Shown: positions 1 through 8,462, numbered from the stretch's first letter. The stretch: DNA of 64,000 nucleotides from Maribacter huludaoensis (GCF_029350945.1 NZ_JARKMS010000006.1:62001-126000), one strand, 5' to 3'. Made by a program: numbers and translations. Notes: generated from the letters alone by a model not told the origin.

Positions 1-1865
1 CCTTTAGTTTTGCTATGGCACACAAAACAGATCCTTTATTGACAACTATAAACGCCAAGTTAGGACCTGAATATTTAAATGGTTTGCATGTAGGTTCTAG
101 CGTTGATACGGAATGGATCAAGAACTATAACCCTACTTCATTAGACACTATTCAAAATAATCTTACTGCTTCAGTAAACAAAGCTTTAGGAGCTTTGGAT
201 ATTCCTTTATTCGAGGGCAGTAATAGCTGGGTTATTGCACCTGAGAAAACAAAGAATGGTAAGGTCATTTTTGCCAATGATCCCCACATTGGGTTTTCTC
301 AGCCATCCGTTTGGTTCGAGGCTCACGTAGAAACCCCAACATATTCTAAATATGGGTATCATATTGCAGGAATTCCCTTTCCATTGTTGGGACATAATCG
401 AAAAGTTGCTTACGGTCTAACCATGTTTGAAAACGATGATGTGGATTTTTATTTTGAAAAGAACAATCCTGATAACGAGAATCAATATTTGTCCGATAAC
501 GGTTATGTTGACTATGAAATAATAACAAAGACTTTTAAGGTTAAAGATTCTTCTGATGTAGCTTTTACTTATAAAAAAACGAACCACGGGCCAATTCTTA
601 ATGGAATAGCCGATCAAATACAGGGAGAAAGACCTATTGCAATGTCATGGTTATATACCCAAATGGAGAATAAGGTTATAGATGCACTGTTTGGTTTAAG
701 CCACGCCAATAATCTAACGGAATTCAAAAAAGCATTACCAAAAATTCATGCTCCGGGTTTAAATATTATGTATGGCGATGATGAGGGTAACGTAGCCTGG
801 TTTGCAACGGCGCAACTATATGAGATTCCTGATTCGGTCAATACCAAGATGGTATTTGAAGTCGGTAAAGGGCTTCCGGTAGACAAGAGATTTATACCTT
901 TTAATAAGAATCCGCAGGCTATAAATCCGCCGAACAACTATGTGTATTCCGCTAATAATCAACCAGATTCTATTGCAGGTATGCTATACCCGGGCTATTA
1001 TTTGCCAGAAAATAGAGGTAAACGAATAGTACAACTTTTAGAACCTAAAAATGACTGGGACCTAGATGCTGCAAGTGATATGATAACCGACGTTATTTCA
1101 TCCGTAAATCCAGAAATTGTAACCAATTTATCCAAATACATTGATGTTTCTTTATTAAGCGAAAATGGACTAAAGGCCATTGATAGTTTAAAAATGTGGA
1201 CGGGCAATTATGAGCTAACTTCAATTGAGGCTACAATCTACAATAGATGGGTATATTATTTTTTAGAAAATACTTTTGAAGATGAATTAGGTGAAGCATT
1301 GTTCAAGCAATTTTTAGGTACCCATTTTGTAAAGCGATTAATTGCACCACTTTCCAAGGATGAAGAATCTGTATGGTTAGATAATGTGAATACGGCCGGT
1401 ATTCAAGAAGATATAGCTGCTATTGTAAATACATCTTTTATGGATGCCATTATTTCGTTGGAAAAAGATTTTGGAAAAAACATGAATTATTGGCGATGGG
1501 AGAGGGTGCATAGTATAGAGCATCCACATCCTATAGGTCAAATAGCTGCTTTACGTTCATTTTTTAACGTAGGTCCCTTTCCGGTAAACGGCACAAGAGA
1601 GGTAATTAATAATTTGGCATTTTCCTATGACAAAACTGGGTTTTATAAAACTACGTCAGGACCTTCAACAAGAAGGCTCGTAGATTTTTCGGATGTAGAA
1701 AATAGTATAAGTATCTTACCGACCGGTCAATCGGGTAATCCGTTTAGCAAACATTATAGAAATCAGGCCGAAATGTATGTTAACGGTGAGTTTCGTAAAA
1801 TGATGATGAACAAGGTTGAAATTCAAAAGAGTAAAGAAATCCTTATTTTTAAGCCAAAGGATTAA
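1..1865 (+). CDS. Penicillin acylase family protein (S45), 3' part only
   Basis: The reading frame is open to the left edge, so the signal peptide and much of the alpha chain lie upstream; about 620 residues are visible. Counted from the Met at base 15, the segment GSNSW places Ser69 (codon 219-221) with Asn70 and Trp72. This matches the autoproteolytic N-terminus of the beta chain, whose Ser is the nucleophile in penicillin acylases (Ntn hydrolases). The downstream ANDPHIGFS block is also typical of the family. Such enzymes are exported and cleave N-acyl amide bonds; substrates include beta-lactams, acyl-homoserine lactones and acyl-peptides, and the sequence does not say which applies here. 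The stop is followed after 2 bases by comM, so the two may be co-transcribed. Family assignment is firm, substrate unknown. Confidence 0.88.
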   Translation, partial: FSFAMAHKTDPLLTTINAKLGPEYLNGLHVGSSVDTEWIKNYNPTSLDTIQNNLTASVNKALGALDIPLFEGSNSWVIAPEKTKNGKVIFANDPHIGFSQPSVWFEAHVETPTYSKYGYHIAGIPFPLLGHNRKVAYGLTMFENDDVDFYFEKNNPDNENQYLSDNGYVDYEIITKTFKVKDSSDVAFTYKKTNHGPILNGIADQIQGERPIAMSWLYTQMENKVIDALFGLSHANNLTEFKKALPKIHAPGLNIMYGDDEGNVAWFATAQLYEIPDSVNTKMVFEVGKGLPVDKRFIPFNKNPQAINPPNNYVYSANNQPDSIAGMLYPGYYLPENRGKRIVQLLEPKNDWDLDAASDMITDVISSVNPEIVTNLSKYIDVSLLSENGLKAIDSLKMWTGNYELTSIEATIYNRWVYYFLENTFEDELGEALFKQFLGTHFVKRLIAPLSKDEESVWLDNVNTAGIQEDIAAIVNTSFMDAIISLEKDFGKNMNYWRWERVHSIEHPHPIGQIAALRSFFNVGPFPVNGTREVINNLAFSYDKTGFYKTTSGPSTRRLVDFSDVENSISILPTGQSGNPFSKHYRNQAEMYVNGEFRKMMMNKVEIQKSKEILIFKPKD

Positions 1866-1867
1866 AA

Positions 1868-3403
1868 ATGCTTACAAAAGTTTATGGGAGTGCGGTATTT
1901 GGCGTTGAGGCTACAACCATTGTTGTAGAAGTAAATATCGACAAAGGAATTGGTTATCATTTGGTAGGACTGCCAGACAATGCAATTAAAGAAAGTAATT
2001 ATAGAATAGCTGCTGCACTCCAGAACAACGGATATAAGATTCCGGGTAAAAAAATCACTATTAATATGGCTCCGGCAGATCTTCGAAAAGAAGGTTCCGC
2101 TTATGACCTTACTTTGGCTATTGGTATTTTGGCTGCATCTAGTCAAATAAAATCAGAGGACATTGAAAAGTATATCATCATGGGCGAGTTGTCTTTAGAT
2201 GGTAGCCTACAGCCTATTAAAGGGGCGTTACCAATTGCGATCAAAGCACAAGAAGAAGGGTTTACAGGATTTATTTTACCAACGGCCAATGCCAAAGAAG
2301 CTGCTATTGTTGGAGATTTAAAGGTTTACGGGGTAGATAATATTAAACAAGTTTTAGATTTCTTCGATCAAGGCACTCCACTTGAACAAACCATCATAGA
2401 TACAAGGGAAGAATTTTATAAAAACCTGGATTTTCCTGAATTTGATTTTTCCGATGTTAAGGGTCAAGAAAGTATCAAGCGTTGTATGGAGATTGCAGCT
2501 GCGGGAGGTCATAATATAATTTTAATTGGTCCGCCGGGAGCAGGTAAAACAATGCTGGCAAAGCGGTTACCATCAATTTTACCGCCAATGACTTTACATG
2601 AAGCATTGGAGACCACTAAAATTCACAGTGTTGTCGGTAAGATTAAAAATATGGGGTTAATGAGTCAGCGACCATTTAGAAGTCCTCATCACACCATTTC
2701 AGATGTTGCCCTTGTAGGTGGCGGAGCATATCCGCAACCAGGTGAAATATCCTTATCGCATAACGGGGTTTTGTTCTTAGATGAATTGCCAGAATTTAAA
2801 CGTGGAGTATTAGAGGTAATGCGCCAACCTTTAGAAGATAGGGAAGTAACCATTTCCCGTGCCCGTTTTACGGTCACCTATCCAAGTAGTTTTATGTTGG
2901 TAGCCAGTATGAACCCTAGTCCGGGCGGATATTTTAACGATCCGGATGCTCCTGTAACTTCATCACCTGCAGAAATGCAACGCTACTTAAGTAAGATATC
3001 GGGTCCTTTATTGGATAGAATCGATATTCACATTGAAGTAACTCCAGTACCGTTCGAAAAATTATCGGAAGAACGAAAAGGGGAGAGTAGTGTAGCTATA
3101 AGAAAGCGGGTAACTGCTGCTAGAGAAGTACAGACGGCAAGATTTGCCGGTTTGGAAAATGTGCATTACAATGCTCAAATGAATACAAAACAGATTCGTG
3201 AATATTGTAAGCTAGATGATAATTCTAAAGCCTTGTTGAAAAACGCCATGGAAAGATTGAACCTTTCTGCTAGGGCGTACGATAGAATATTAAAAGTGGC
3301 ACGAACCATTGCAGACCTTGGTGGTGCAGATAATTTAGATGGCAACCATATTTCTGAGGCCATTCAATACCGATCTTTAGATAGAGAGGGTTGGTTGGGG
3401 TAG
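1868..3403 (+). CDS. comM: YifB/ComM family Mg-chelatase-like AAA+ ATPase
   Basis: 511 residues, the usual length for YifB/ComM. The N-terminal ChlI-like domain (about 1-170) is followed by an AAA+ core with Walker A GPPGAGKT at 221-228, Walker B in LFLDELPEF, and a C-terminal Mg-chelatase-type lid domain. In naturally transformable bacteria ComM is a hexameric helicase that drives branch migration during integration of incoming DNA; that role is known for the family and is inferred here. The ATG lies 2 bases after the acylase stop, suggesting translational coupling. The last 19 bases before the stop recur exactly 133 bases downstream in a decayed copy of the gene's 3' end. Membership is near certain. 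Confidence 0.93.
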   Translation: MLTKVYGSAVFGVEATTIVVEVNIDKGIGYHLVGLPDNAIKESNYRIAAALQNNGYKIPGKKITINMAPADLRKEGSAYDLTLAIGILAASSQIKSEDIEKYIIMGELSLDGSLQPIKGALPIAIKAQEEGFTGFILPTANAKEAAIVGDLKVYGVDNIKQVLDFFDQGTPLEQTIIDTREEFYKNLDFPEFDFSDVKGQESIKRCMEIAAAGGHNIILIGPPGAGKTMLAKRLPSILPPMTLHEALETTKIHSVVGKIKNMGLMSQRPFRSPHHTISDVALVGGGAYPQPGEISLSHNGVLFLDELPEFKRGVLEVMRQPLEDREVTISRARFTVTYPSSFMLVASMNPSPGGYFNDPDAPVTSSPAEMQRYLSKISGPLLDRIDIHIEVTPVPFEKLSEERKGESSVAIRKRVTAAREVQTARFAGLENVHYNAQMNTKQIREYCKLDDNSKALLKNAMERLNLSARAYDRILKVARTIADLGGADNLDGNHISEAIQYRSLDREGWLG

Positions 3404-3535
3404 TATTATGGTAATCGTCAATATACTTGGAACTTTGAAAAAGGTAGAATGAAAAAATGAACAAGATTTGAATGGTAATAATATTTCAAAAACCATTCAA
3501 AACTGTTCACCAACTTGAGAGGGTTGGTTGGGGTA
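3384..3535 (+). repeat. 19-bp direct repeat at the comM end and in its decayed copy
   Basis: The 19-mer GAGAGGGTTGGTTGGGGTA occurs at 3384-3402, covering the last codons and part of the stop of comM. It occurs again without mismatch at 3517-3535. A direct repeat of a gene's 3' end is what site-specific integration at that end leaves behind. It is equally explained by tandem duplication with the last segment kept alike by gene conversion. No integrase lies nearby. Confidence 0.7.
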
Positions 3536-3536
3536 A
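3465..3536 (+). pseudogene. Decayed copy of the comM 3' end
   Basis: Read in the comM frame, these 24 codons give DLNGNNISKTIQNCSPT, a stop, EGWLG and a final stop. The true comM C-terminus reads NLDGNHISEAIQYRSLDR EGWLG and stop. The match is residue by residue with an internal TGA at 3516-3518. The terminal 19 bases are identical in both copies while the upstream part is about 60 percent diverged. It is therefore a remnant of a duplicated or paralogous comM end rather than a fresh duplication. No upstream remainder of the second gene is convincingly recognisable between 3404 and 3464. Confidence 0.75.
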
Positions 3537-3564
3537 AATTATTTATAATAAAGAGTAATCACTA

Positions 3565-4128
3565 TTAAGAGTATAGCCCTTCATTATTTATATCGTCTTC
3601 GTTGCTTTTTGGAGCGGTAAAAATGTCTTTAAGAATATAACTTGTTACTATTGTAAGGCCAAGTGTAAGTACAGGTATAGAGTAATCCCACGTTAATAAA
3701 TGCATTAGGCCGCCACAGATTAGGGTTATGACACCTATTACCATAACAAAGTTCCAAATAATTTCGGTCATGCTATTGTTTACATCTCCGTCTCTGGACA
3801 TGAAATATGAAGTGCCTTCCATGGCAAACCATGCGATAAAGGTAAATGCCGTACCAATTTGAAAAAATAAGGTATGGGTAAAGTCTAAAATTGTCAGTAT
3901 TCCGTTGGTGGTCCAAAAAAGTACCAAGGCCATTTTAATTAGGTCTACAGATTTTTTTTCTTTTTTTCTAGAAAAACGTACGGTATATAGTATTAATATA
4001 GCGGCAAAGGATATAAAAATTATTCCTTCAGAAAACGGATAATGAAGTATTCGCATTACCATACCCATCAAAAGAGTTGCAATAGCTGCCCTAATGGGGT
4101 TTCTAAATGCTTTTTTAGAATTTTCCAT
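3565..4128 (-). CDS. Hypothetical multi-pass inner-membrane protein
   Basis: 187 residues from an ATG. After a short basic N-terminus there are about six hydrophobic segments, near residues 14-28, 34-50, 66-84, 90-106, 124-146 and 150-168, separated by short basic loops (RKKEKK near 54). The C-terminus is acidic and asparagine-rich. No catalytic or binding motif is visible and I do not recognise the family. It is followed on the same strand by nothing close, and converges with comM. The upstream neighbour on the same strand (4139-4585) is only 10 bases away, so the two genes are probably co-transcribed. Confidence 0.7.
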   Translation of the reverse strand: MENSKKAFRNPIRAAIATLLMGMVMRILHYPFSEGIIFISFAAILILYTVRFSRKKEKKSVDLIKMALVLFWTTNGILTILDFTHTLFFQIGTAFTFIAWFAMEGTSYFMSRDGDVNNSMTEIIWNFVMVIGVITLICGGLMHLLTWDYSIPVLTLGLTIVTSYILKDIFTAPKSNEDDINNEGLYS

Positions 4129-4138
4129 ATCTAGTTTT

Positions 4139-4585
4139 TTAGTTAATAACTTTAATGTTGGCTTTGAGACCTTCCATTATTCCAATAATATTGTTCACGG
4201 TTTCATTTAAATAATAGCGCACAACAATATGCGGAATTCTAATGGTAGTAAAGCCATTTTTAAATGAGTGCATGGCCTCTTCTAAATTGTTTATAGCTTC
4301 GTGTTCCGTAAGCTTTTCATATTCAGAATCTATCTCAATATTGAGTTTTACACGAGAAATGGCAATGTCAATAGACTTTTTGCCGTCCCACCATTCTAAC
4401 ATAGAATTTACACCTGCTTCTTTTAGCGCATAATAAAGCTGTATAGCTTCTAATGGTGTATTGTGTTTGTTGATCAATAACTTTATTCGCTCATGGTGTT
4501 TGGCACAAAGTTCTACACCTGCACTTTCCATTGCATTTTTGTGATCTAAATAACCGAGTTCTTTCTTACATTCTAAACAAATCAT
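4139..4585 (-). CDS. Zinc-ribbon protein with DUF559/Vsr-like endonuclease signature
   Basis: 148 residues from an ATG. Cys3-x2-Cys6 and Cys27-x2-His30 form a plausible zinc ribbon at the N-terminus. Residues 71-90 read SIDIAISRVKLNIEIDSEY, an Asp73, a beta hairpin, then Glu84-x-Asp86. This resembles the DUF559/Vsr branch of the PD-(D/E)XK nuclease fold, in which a substrate-facing strand carries 'D...IEiDG'. A helical region and a second strand (TTIRIPHIVVRYY) follow as in that fold. The activity is an inference from motif spacing; the usual Gly-x-x-His after the Asp is not present. It is probably co-transcribed with the membrane protein downstream. Confidence 0.6.
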   Translation of the reverse strand: MICLECKKELGYLDHKNAMESAGVELCAKHHERIKLLINKHNTPLEAIQLYYALKEAGVNSMLEWWDGKKSIDIAISRVKLNIEIDSEYEKLTEHEAINNLEEAMHSFKNGFTTIRIPHIVVRYYLNETVNNIIGIMEGLKANIKVIN

Positions 4586-4670
4586 TAATAGGTTAAGTTT
4601 AAGGTTTGGGGATAGCTATAACCGTGTTCTTTTTGTATTATTATGTAATCTCGATAAACGACATCCAACT

Positions 4671-4708
4671 TTTAGATGAACTGCATTTTTTTAGATAAAC
4701 TGCATTTT
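4671..4708. repeat. Tandem 19-bp repeat upstream of the pxp operon
   Basis: Two adjacent 19-base units, TTTAGATGAACTGCATTTT (4671-4689) and TTTAGATAAACTGCATTTT (4690-4708), differ at a single base. They lie 92 bases upstream of the transporter start, where an operator for the oxoprolinase operon could sit. Two phased copies, spaced just under two helical turns, fit binding by a dimeric or tandem regulator. This is inference only; no regulator gene is adjacent. Confidence 0.5.
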
Positions 4709-4799
4709 AAAATGTTAAAATTGTGGTGAAAATGATTTTGGGTATGGTGAGAAAAGATGTATTTAGTAATTATATTTACAAGAACGATAATTTTACCAA

Positions 4800-5993
4800 A
4801 TGTTTAAGAAATTAGGTCCGGGAGTACTGGTAGCTGCGGCGTTTATTGGCCCGGGAACGGTTACGGCATGTACCTTGGCAGGTGTTAATTTTGGGTTTAG
4901 CTTGCTGTGGGCCATGCTGTTATCTATAATAGCAACCTATATTTTACAAGAAATGTCCGCCCGTTTGGGTATTGTAACGCAAAAAGGTTTGGCAGATGTT
5001 ATTAAGCAAGAACTTCACAATCCTTTAATTCGCAATAGTGTTATCGTACTTATCTTTTCTGCTATAATAATAGGTAATGCTTCTTATGAAGCTGGTAATA
5101 TTGGCGGTGCTACCTTAGGTATGGAGGCCTTGTTTGGTATGGAATATGGTCATTTGTATCCCTTTATATTAGGAAGTCTTGCTTTTCTCTTATTATATCT
5201 AGGTAGTTATAAAGCCTTGGAGAAGGTATTTATAGTGTTGGTGCTTATTATGAGCCTTTCTTTTGTTATGACGGCTATATTGACCAAGCCGTATATGTGG
5301 GAGCTGCTTAAAGGGCTGTTAATACCTACAGTACCGGAAAAAGGTATCCTTACTATAATAGCTTTGGTAGGTACTACAGTTGTTCCTTATAATCTTTTTT
5401 TACATGCTGCCTTGGTCAGTGAGAAATGGAAATCTAAAGATGATTTGAAATTAGCAAAGAGAGATACATTGGTTTCTATTATTTTAGGCGGACTCGTCTC
5501 TATAAGTATTATTATTTCTGCTGCGGCTATAAATTCATCTGAGGTCAATAATGTAATAGATATGGCAAAGGCCTTAGAACCATTGTACGGGTCTGCTGCT
5601 TTATATTTTTTAGGAATAGGAATGTGTGCGGCAGGTATTACTTCGGCTATAACGGCGCCTTTGGCTGCAGCCTATGTTGCAAATAGTTGCTTTGGATGGA
5701 ATGCAGAATTTAAAGATGCTAAGTTTAGAATAATATGGATGATTATTTTAGGGCTTGGTGTTTTCTTTCTGTCCTTCGGAATTAAACCTATTGAGATTAT
5801 CAAATTTGCTCAGATTACAAATGGATTGTTATTGCCTGTTATTGCTGTCTTCTTATTATGGGTTGTAAATAGAGCGGGCGTAATGGAGAAATATAAAAAC
5901 ACTATGTTGCAGAATGTTTTCGGCGGACTAATTATTCTCCTTTCCGTTTTATTAGGTGCTAAAAGTATACTAACCGTTTTAGGTGTTTTGTAG
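4800..5993 (+). CDS. Nramp-like membrane transporter of the 5-oxoprolinase operon (YcsG-like)
   Basis: 397 residues with about 11 membrane segments and the general Nramp (SLC11) layout. The TM1 motif that is normally DPGN is GPGT here (LGPGVLVAAAFIGPGTVTAC). The TM6 motif MPHN is VPYN (GTTVVPYNLFLHAALVS). The Asp, Asn and Met that coordinate transition metals are therefore all replaced, so ordinary Mn/Fe transport is unlikely. In Bacillus subtilis the Nramp-like gene ycsG lies with ycsF, kipI and kipA, now pxpA, pxpB and pxpC, and the same grouping is seen here. The stop codon abuts the pxpA ATG. Inference: uptake of 5-oxoproline or a related small solute or ion. Fold assignment is confident, substrate is not. 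Confidence 0.85.
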   Translation: MFKKLGPGVLVAAAFIGPGTVTACTLAGVNFGFSLLWAMLLSIIATYILQEMSARLGIVTQKGLADVIKQELHNPLIRNSVIVLIFSAIIIGNASYEAGNIGGATLGMEALFGMEYGHLYPFILGSLAFLLLYLGSYKALEKVFIVLVLIMSLSFVMTAILTKPYMWELLKGLLIPTVPEKGILTIIALVGTTVVPYNLFLHAALVSEKWKSKDDLKLAKRDTLVSIILGGLVSISIIISAAAINSSEVNNVIDMAKALEPLYGSAALYFLGIGMCAAGITSAITAPLAAAYVANSCFGWNAEFKDAKFRIIWMIILGLGVFFLSFGIKPIEIIKFAQITNGLLLPVIAVFLLWVVNRAGVMEKYKNTMLQNVFGGLIILLSVLLGAKSILTVLGVL

Positions 5994-6737
5994 ATGACAA
6001 AAAGAAGTATAGATATTAATTGTGATGTTGGGGAGGGTGTAGGTAATGAGAAAGACCTGTTTCCAATGATAAGTTCGTGTAATATTGCTTGTGGTGGTCA
6101 TGCAGGTTCAAAAGAGACCATTAAATTATGCTTAGAACTGGCAAAGAAATATCAAGTTAAGGTCGGTGCGCATCCTTCATATCCAGATGTAGAGAATTTT
6201 GGACGTGTGAGTATGTCAATTTCCAATGATGTACTTATTAAAAGTATTCAAACTCAAATGCAGGCATTTGAATCTGTACGTAAAGAAATAGATATTCCAT
6301 TGCACCATATTAAACCACATGGTGCTTTATATAACGATATAGCAAAAGATGTACAATTGGCAGAAACATTTTTAACAGCTATAGCACCTTGTAAGCATCC
6401 TGTTCTGTTATATGTTCCTTATAACAGCGTCATTCAAAAATTGGCAATTAAAAATGGATTTGAAGTTTTAGTAGAAGCCTTTGCCGATAGAAATTATAAT
6501 GATGATTTAAGTTTGGTGTCAAGGAAAGAGAAAGATGCGTTGATTACGTCTGGGAAAGAGGTTTTGAATCATATTTTACATATGTATAATGATAAGCTTG
6601 TAAAAACCATAACTGGAAAGAATGTAACCATTGAAGCAGATACCTATTGTATTCATGGAGATACACCTGCTGCTTTACAAATTTTAACGTATCTTTCTAA
6701 TGAATTGCCTTATCATAATCTACAAGTAAAACCGTGA
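5994..6737 (+). CDS. pxpA: 5-oxoprolinase subunit PxpA (LamB/YcsF family)
   Basis: 247 residues, standard for the family. It opens with IDINCDVGEG and continues with SSCNIACGGHAGS, the two signature blocks of LamB/YcsF proteins, and HHIKPHGALYND follows. With PxpB and PxpC it forms the ATP-dependent 5-oxoprolinase that opens pyroglutamate to glutamate in the cytosol, removing a spontaneous damage product of glutamine and glutamate. The ATG directly follows the transporter stop with no gap, and the 3' end overlaps pxpB by 4 bases. Confidence 0.95.
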   Translation: MTKRSIDINCDVGEGVGNEKDLFPMISSCNIACGGHAGSKETIKLCLELAKKYQVKVGAHPSYPDVENFGRVSMSISNDVLIKSIQTQMQAFESVRKEIDIPLHHIKPHGALYNDIAKDVQLAETFLTAIAPCKHPVLLYVPYNSVIQKLAIKNGFEVLVEAFADRNYNDDLSLVSRKEKDALITSGKEVLNHILHMYNDKLVKTITGKNVTIEADTYCIHGDTPAALQILTYLSNELPYHNLQVKP

Positions 6738-7471
6738 ATTCCCCTAAAATAAATATTAAACCGTTCGGAGTCCATTCTGTGATGATTGAATGGCCAAATG
6801 AGGTCAGTGAAATTATTTTGGAAAAGATTTTACATTTCGAAAGATTTTTAACCAAAGAAATATTTATAGATAATGAATGGGAATTGGTGCCTTCATATAA
6901 CTCTTTGTTGATCACAAACAGGACAGAACAACTAGATTTTCTAAAGTTATCTTCCCATATTCATAATTGGTACGCGCAATTAAAGGAGTCGCCAAAACCG
7001 GATAGATATTTATGGCGATTACCGGTGTCATATGACTTGGAGTTCGGTCTAGATTTAGAGGAAGTGGCAAACAGGCTTCAGAAAACAAAAGAAGAAATTA
7101 TTGCTATGCATACGGGAGCTACATATACCGTTTTTGGTATTGGCTTTTTGCCCGGCTTCATGTATCTAGGTGGTATTGATGAGGGATTAGAATTACCAAG
7201 AAAAGCTACACCAAGACCTAAAGTAATAAAAGGTGCTGTTGGTGTAGCAGGAAAACAAGCTGGTATTTATCCGCAAGAGTCACCTGGTGGTTGGAATATT
7301 ATAGGTAATTGCGCGGTGCCAATTTTTGATGCAACCAAAGAGAATCCGTGTTTTGTGAGTGTTGGTGATAAAATTGAATTTTATAGGATATCAAAGGCTG
7401 AACATGATCTTCGTAAAATAGAGGCTGAAGTAGGAATTTATAAACCTGAAAAAATTAAAATAAATGCTTAA
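6734..7471 (+). CDS. pxpB: 5-oxoprolinase subunit PxpB (KipI family)
   Basis: 245 residues. The C-terminal cyclophilin-like domain carries the hallmark run HTGATYTVFGIGFLPGFMY (about 131-150) and then LPRKATPRPKV and GVAGKQAGIYP. The start is a GTG whose last two bases begin the TGA of pxpA (GTGA overlap), a classic coupling of translation. KipI and KipA were first described in Bacillus as kinase inhibitor and antagonist, but their conserved role is as subunits of 5-oxoprolinase. The linked transporter and pxpA support that role. Confidence 0.94.
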   Translation: MNSPKINIKPFGVHSVMIEWPNEVSEIILEKILHFERFLTKEIFIDNEWELVPSYNSLLITNRTEQLDFLKLSSHIHNWYAQLKESPKPDRYLWRLPVSYDLEFGLDLEEVANRLQKTKEEIIAMHTGATYTVFGIGFLPGFMYLGGIDEGLELPRKATPRPKVIKGAVGVAGKQAGIYPQESPGGWNIIGNCAVPIFDATKENPCFVSVGDKIEFYRISKAEHDLRKIEAEVGIYKPEKIKINA

Positions 7472-8303
7472 AGTCTTAAAAGCAGGTTTTTATACTACTA
7501 TACAGGATGCCGGTAGATTTTATTATAGAAACAAAGGTGTTCCCGTTTCAGGTGTTATGGATGAAATATCGGTATTTAAATTAGATTCTCTTTTAGAAAA
7601 TGAGGAACCGTCCGCGGTCTTGGAAATTACTATGACAGGACCAACGCTTGTATTTGAAAAAGAAACATATATGGCACTTGGTGGAGCAAAATTGTCTGCA
7701 ACGCTAAATAATTTGCCTATACAGAATTACAAGGTTTATAAAATAGAGAAAGGCGATATTATTTCTTTTGGTAAATTAGAAAAAGGTTTTAGGTCTTACT
7801 TGGCCGTAAAAGGCGGATTTACTTCTGAACAAGTATTGGGCAGTAGATCTTTTTATAGACCCATTACAAAGAACAACAGGCTGAATGATAATGATATAGT
7901 ACCATACTCTACCCAATTAAATTTTCAACCTAAAATATCTGAGATTAAGGTAGATTCATTTTTAGACGATACTGTTCTAGAAGTAACTAAAGCTCCAGAA
8001 TTTGATCTGTTGACCGATAAGCAGTTAGAAGATATTTTCTCTAAAACATTTACTGTAGCTCATGAGAATAATAGAATGGCATATCAATTGACCGAAACTA
8101 TACGGCCGCATACCATTTCAATGCTTACTTCTGCTACCATTCCCGGTACGGTACAACTAACACCCGCAGGCAAACTTATAGTATTGATGAAAGACGGCCA
8201 AACCACCGGTGGTTACCCTAGGGTAGTGCAGTTGACGGATAAGGCTATTTGTATTTTGGCTCAAAAAAAAGGTGGTGATTCTTTAAGTATCAAATTAGTG
8301 TAA
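7464..8303 (+). CDS. pxpC: 5-oxoprolinase subunit PxpC (biotin-dependent carboxyltransferase/KipA family)
   Basis: 279 residues. LKAGFYTTIQDAGRF at the start is the family signature (usually G-x-x-T-x-Q-D-x-G-R). SATIPGTVQLTPAGKLIVLM and DGQTTGGYPRV near residues 220-250 are the second conserved block. The ATG overlaps the pxpB stop by 8 bases. It completes the PxpABC complex and is the last gene of the operon. A weak hairpin (TTGATA..TATCAA, 8305-8322) followed by TTTT may end the transcript. Confidence 0.93.
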   Translation: MLKVLKAGFYTTIQDAGRFYYRNKGVPVSGVMDEISVFKLDSLLENEEPSAVLEITMTGPTLVFEKETYMALGGAKLSATLNNLPIQNYKVYKIEKGDIISFGKLEKGFRSYLAVKGGFTSEQVLGSRSFYRPITKNNRLNDNDIVPYSTQLNFQPKISEIKVDSFLDDTVLEVTKAPEFDLLTDKQLEDIFSKTFTVAHENNRMAYQLTETIRPHTISMLTSATIPGTVQLTPAGKLIVLMKDGQTTGGYPRVVQLTDKAICILAQKKGGDSLSIKLV

Positions 8304-8371
8304 TTTGATACTTTTTATATCAATTTTGTGAAGGGGGTATCTGTAAGCCATTTTTTAAGTACTATTGTAAA

Positions 8372-8428
8372 ATGATGTTAATAAACCTAAATATTGAAAT
8401 AGTCATTGTTGTTCCTGTTATGGGATGA
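8372..8428 (+). CDS. ilvL: ilv leader peptide (putative attenuator peptide)
   Basis: An 18-codon ORF reading MMLINLNIEIVIVVPVMG and TGA, of which ten residues are Ile, Val or Leu. Nine consecutive codons (8393-8419) read I-E-I-V-I-V-V-P-V. The next genes are ilvD, ilvB, ilvN and ilvC. A terminator hairpin begins 22 bases after the stop and an alternative pairing overlaps the stop. This is the arrangement of amino-acid attenuators, where a ribosome stalled on scarce Ile or Val codons prevents termination. The peptide itself is not expected to have a function. The composition is seen directly; its regulatory use is inferred. A second in-frame ATG at 8375 may be the actual start. Confidence 0.75.
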   Translation: MMLINLNIEIVIVVPVMG

Positions 8429-8462
8429 TATAGCTTTTCATTATGTAGAGAAACCTGTATCA
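8426..8462 (+). promoter_or_regulatory. Antiterminator pairing of the ilv attenuator
   Basis: TGATATAG (8426-8433, starting with the leader stop codon) can pair with CTGTATCA (8455-8462) over 8 base pairs with one G-U pair. The second arm is part of the 5' half of the terminator stem, so the two helices exclude each other. A ribosome that reaches the leader stop would cover the first arm and allow termination. One stalled on the Ile/Val codons about 10-25 bases earlier would leave it free. Confidence 0.6.
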
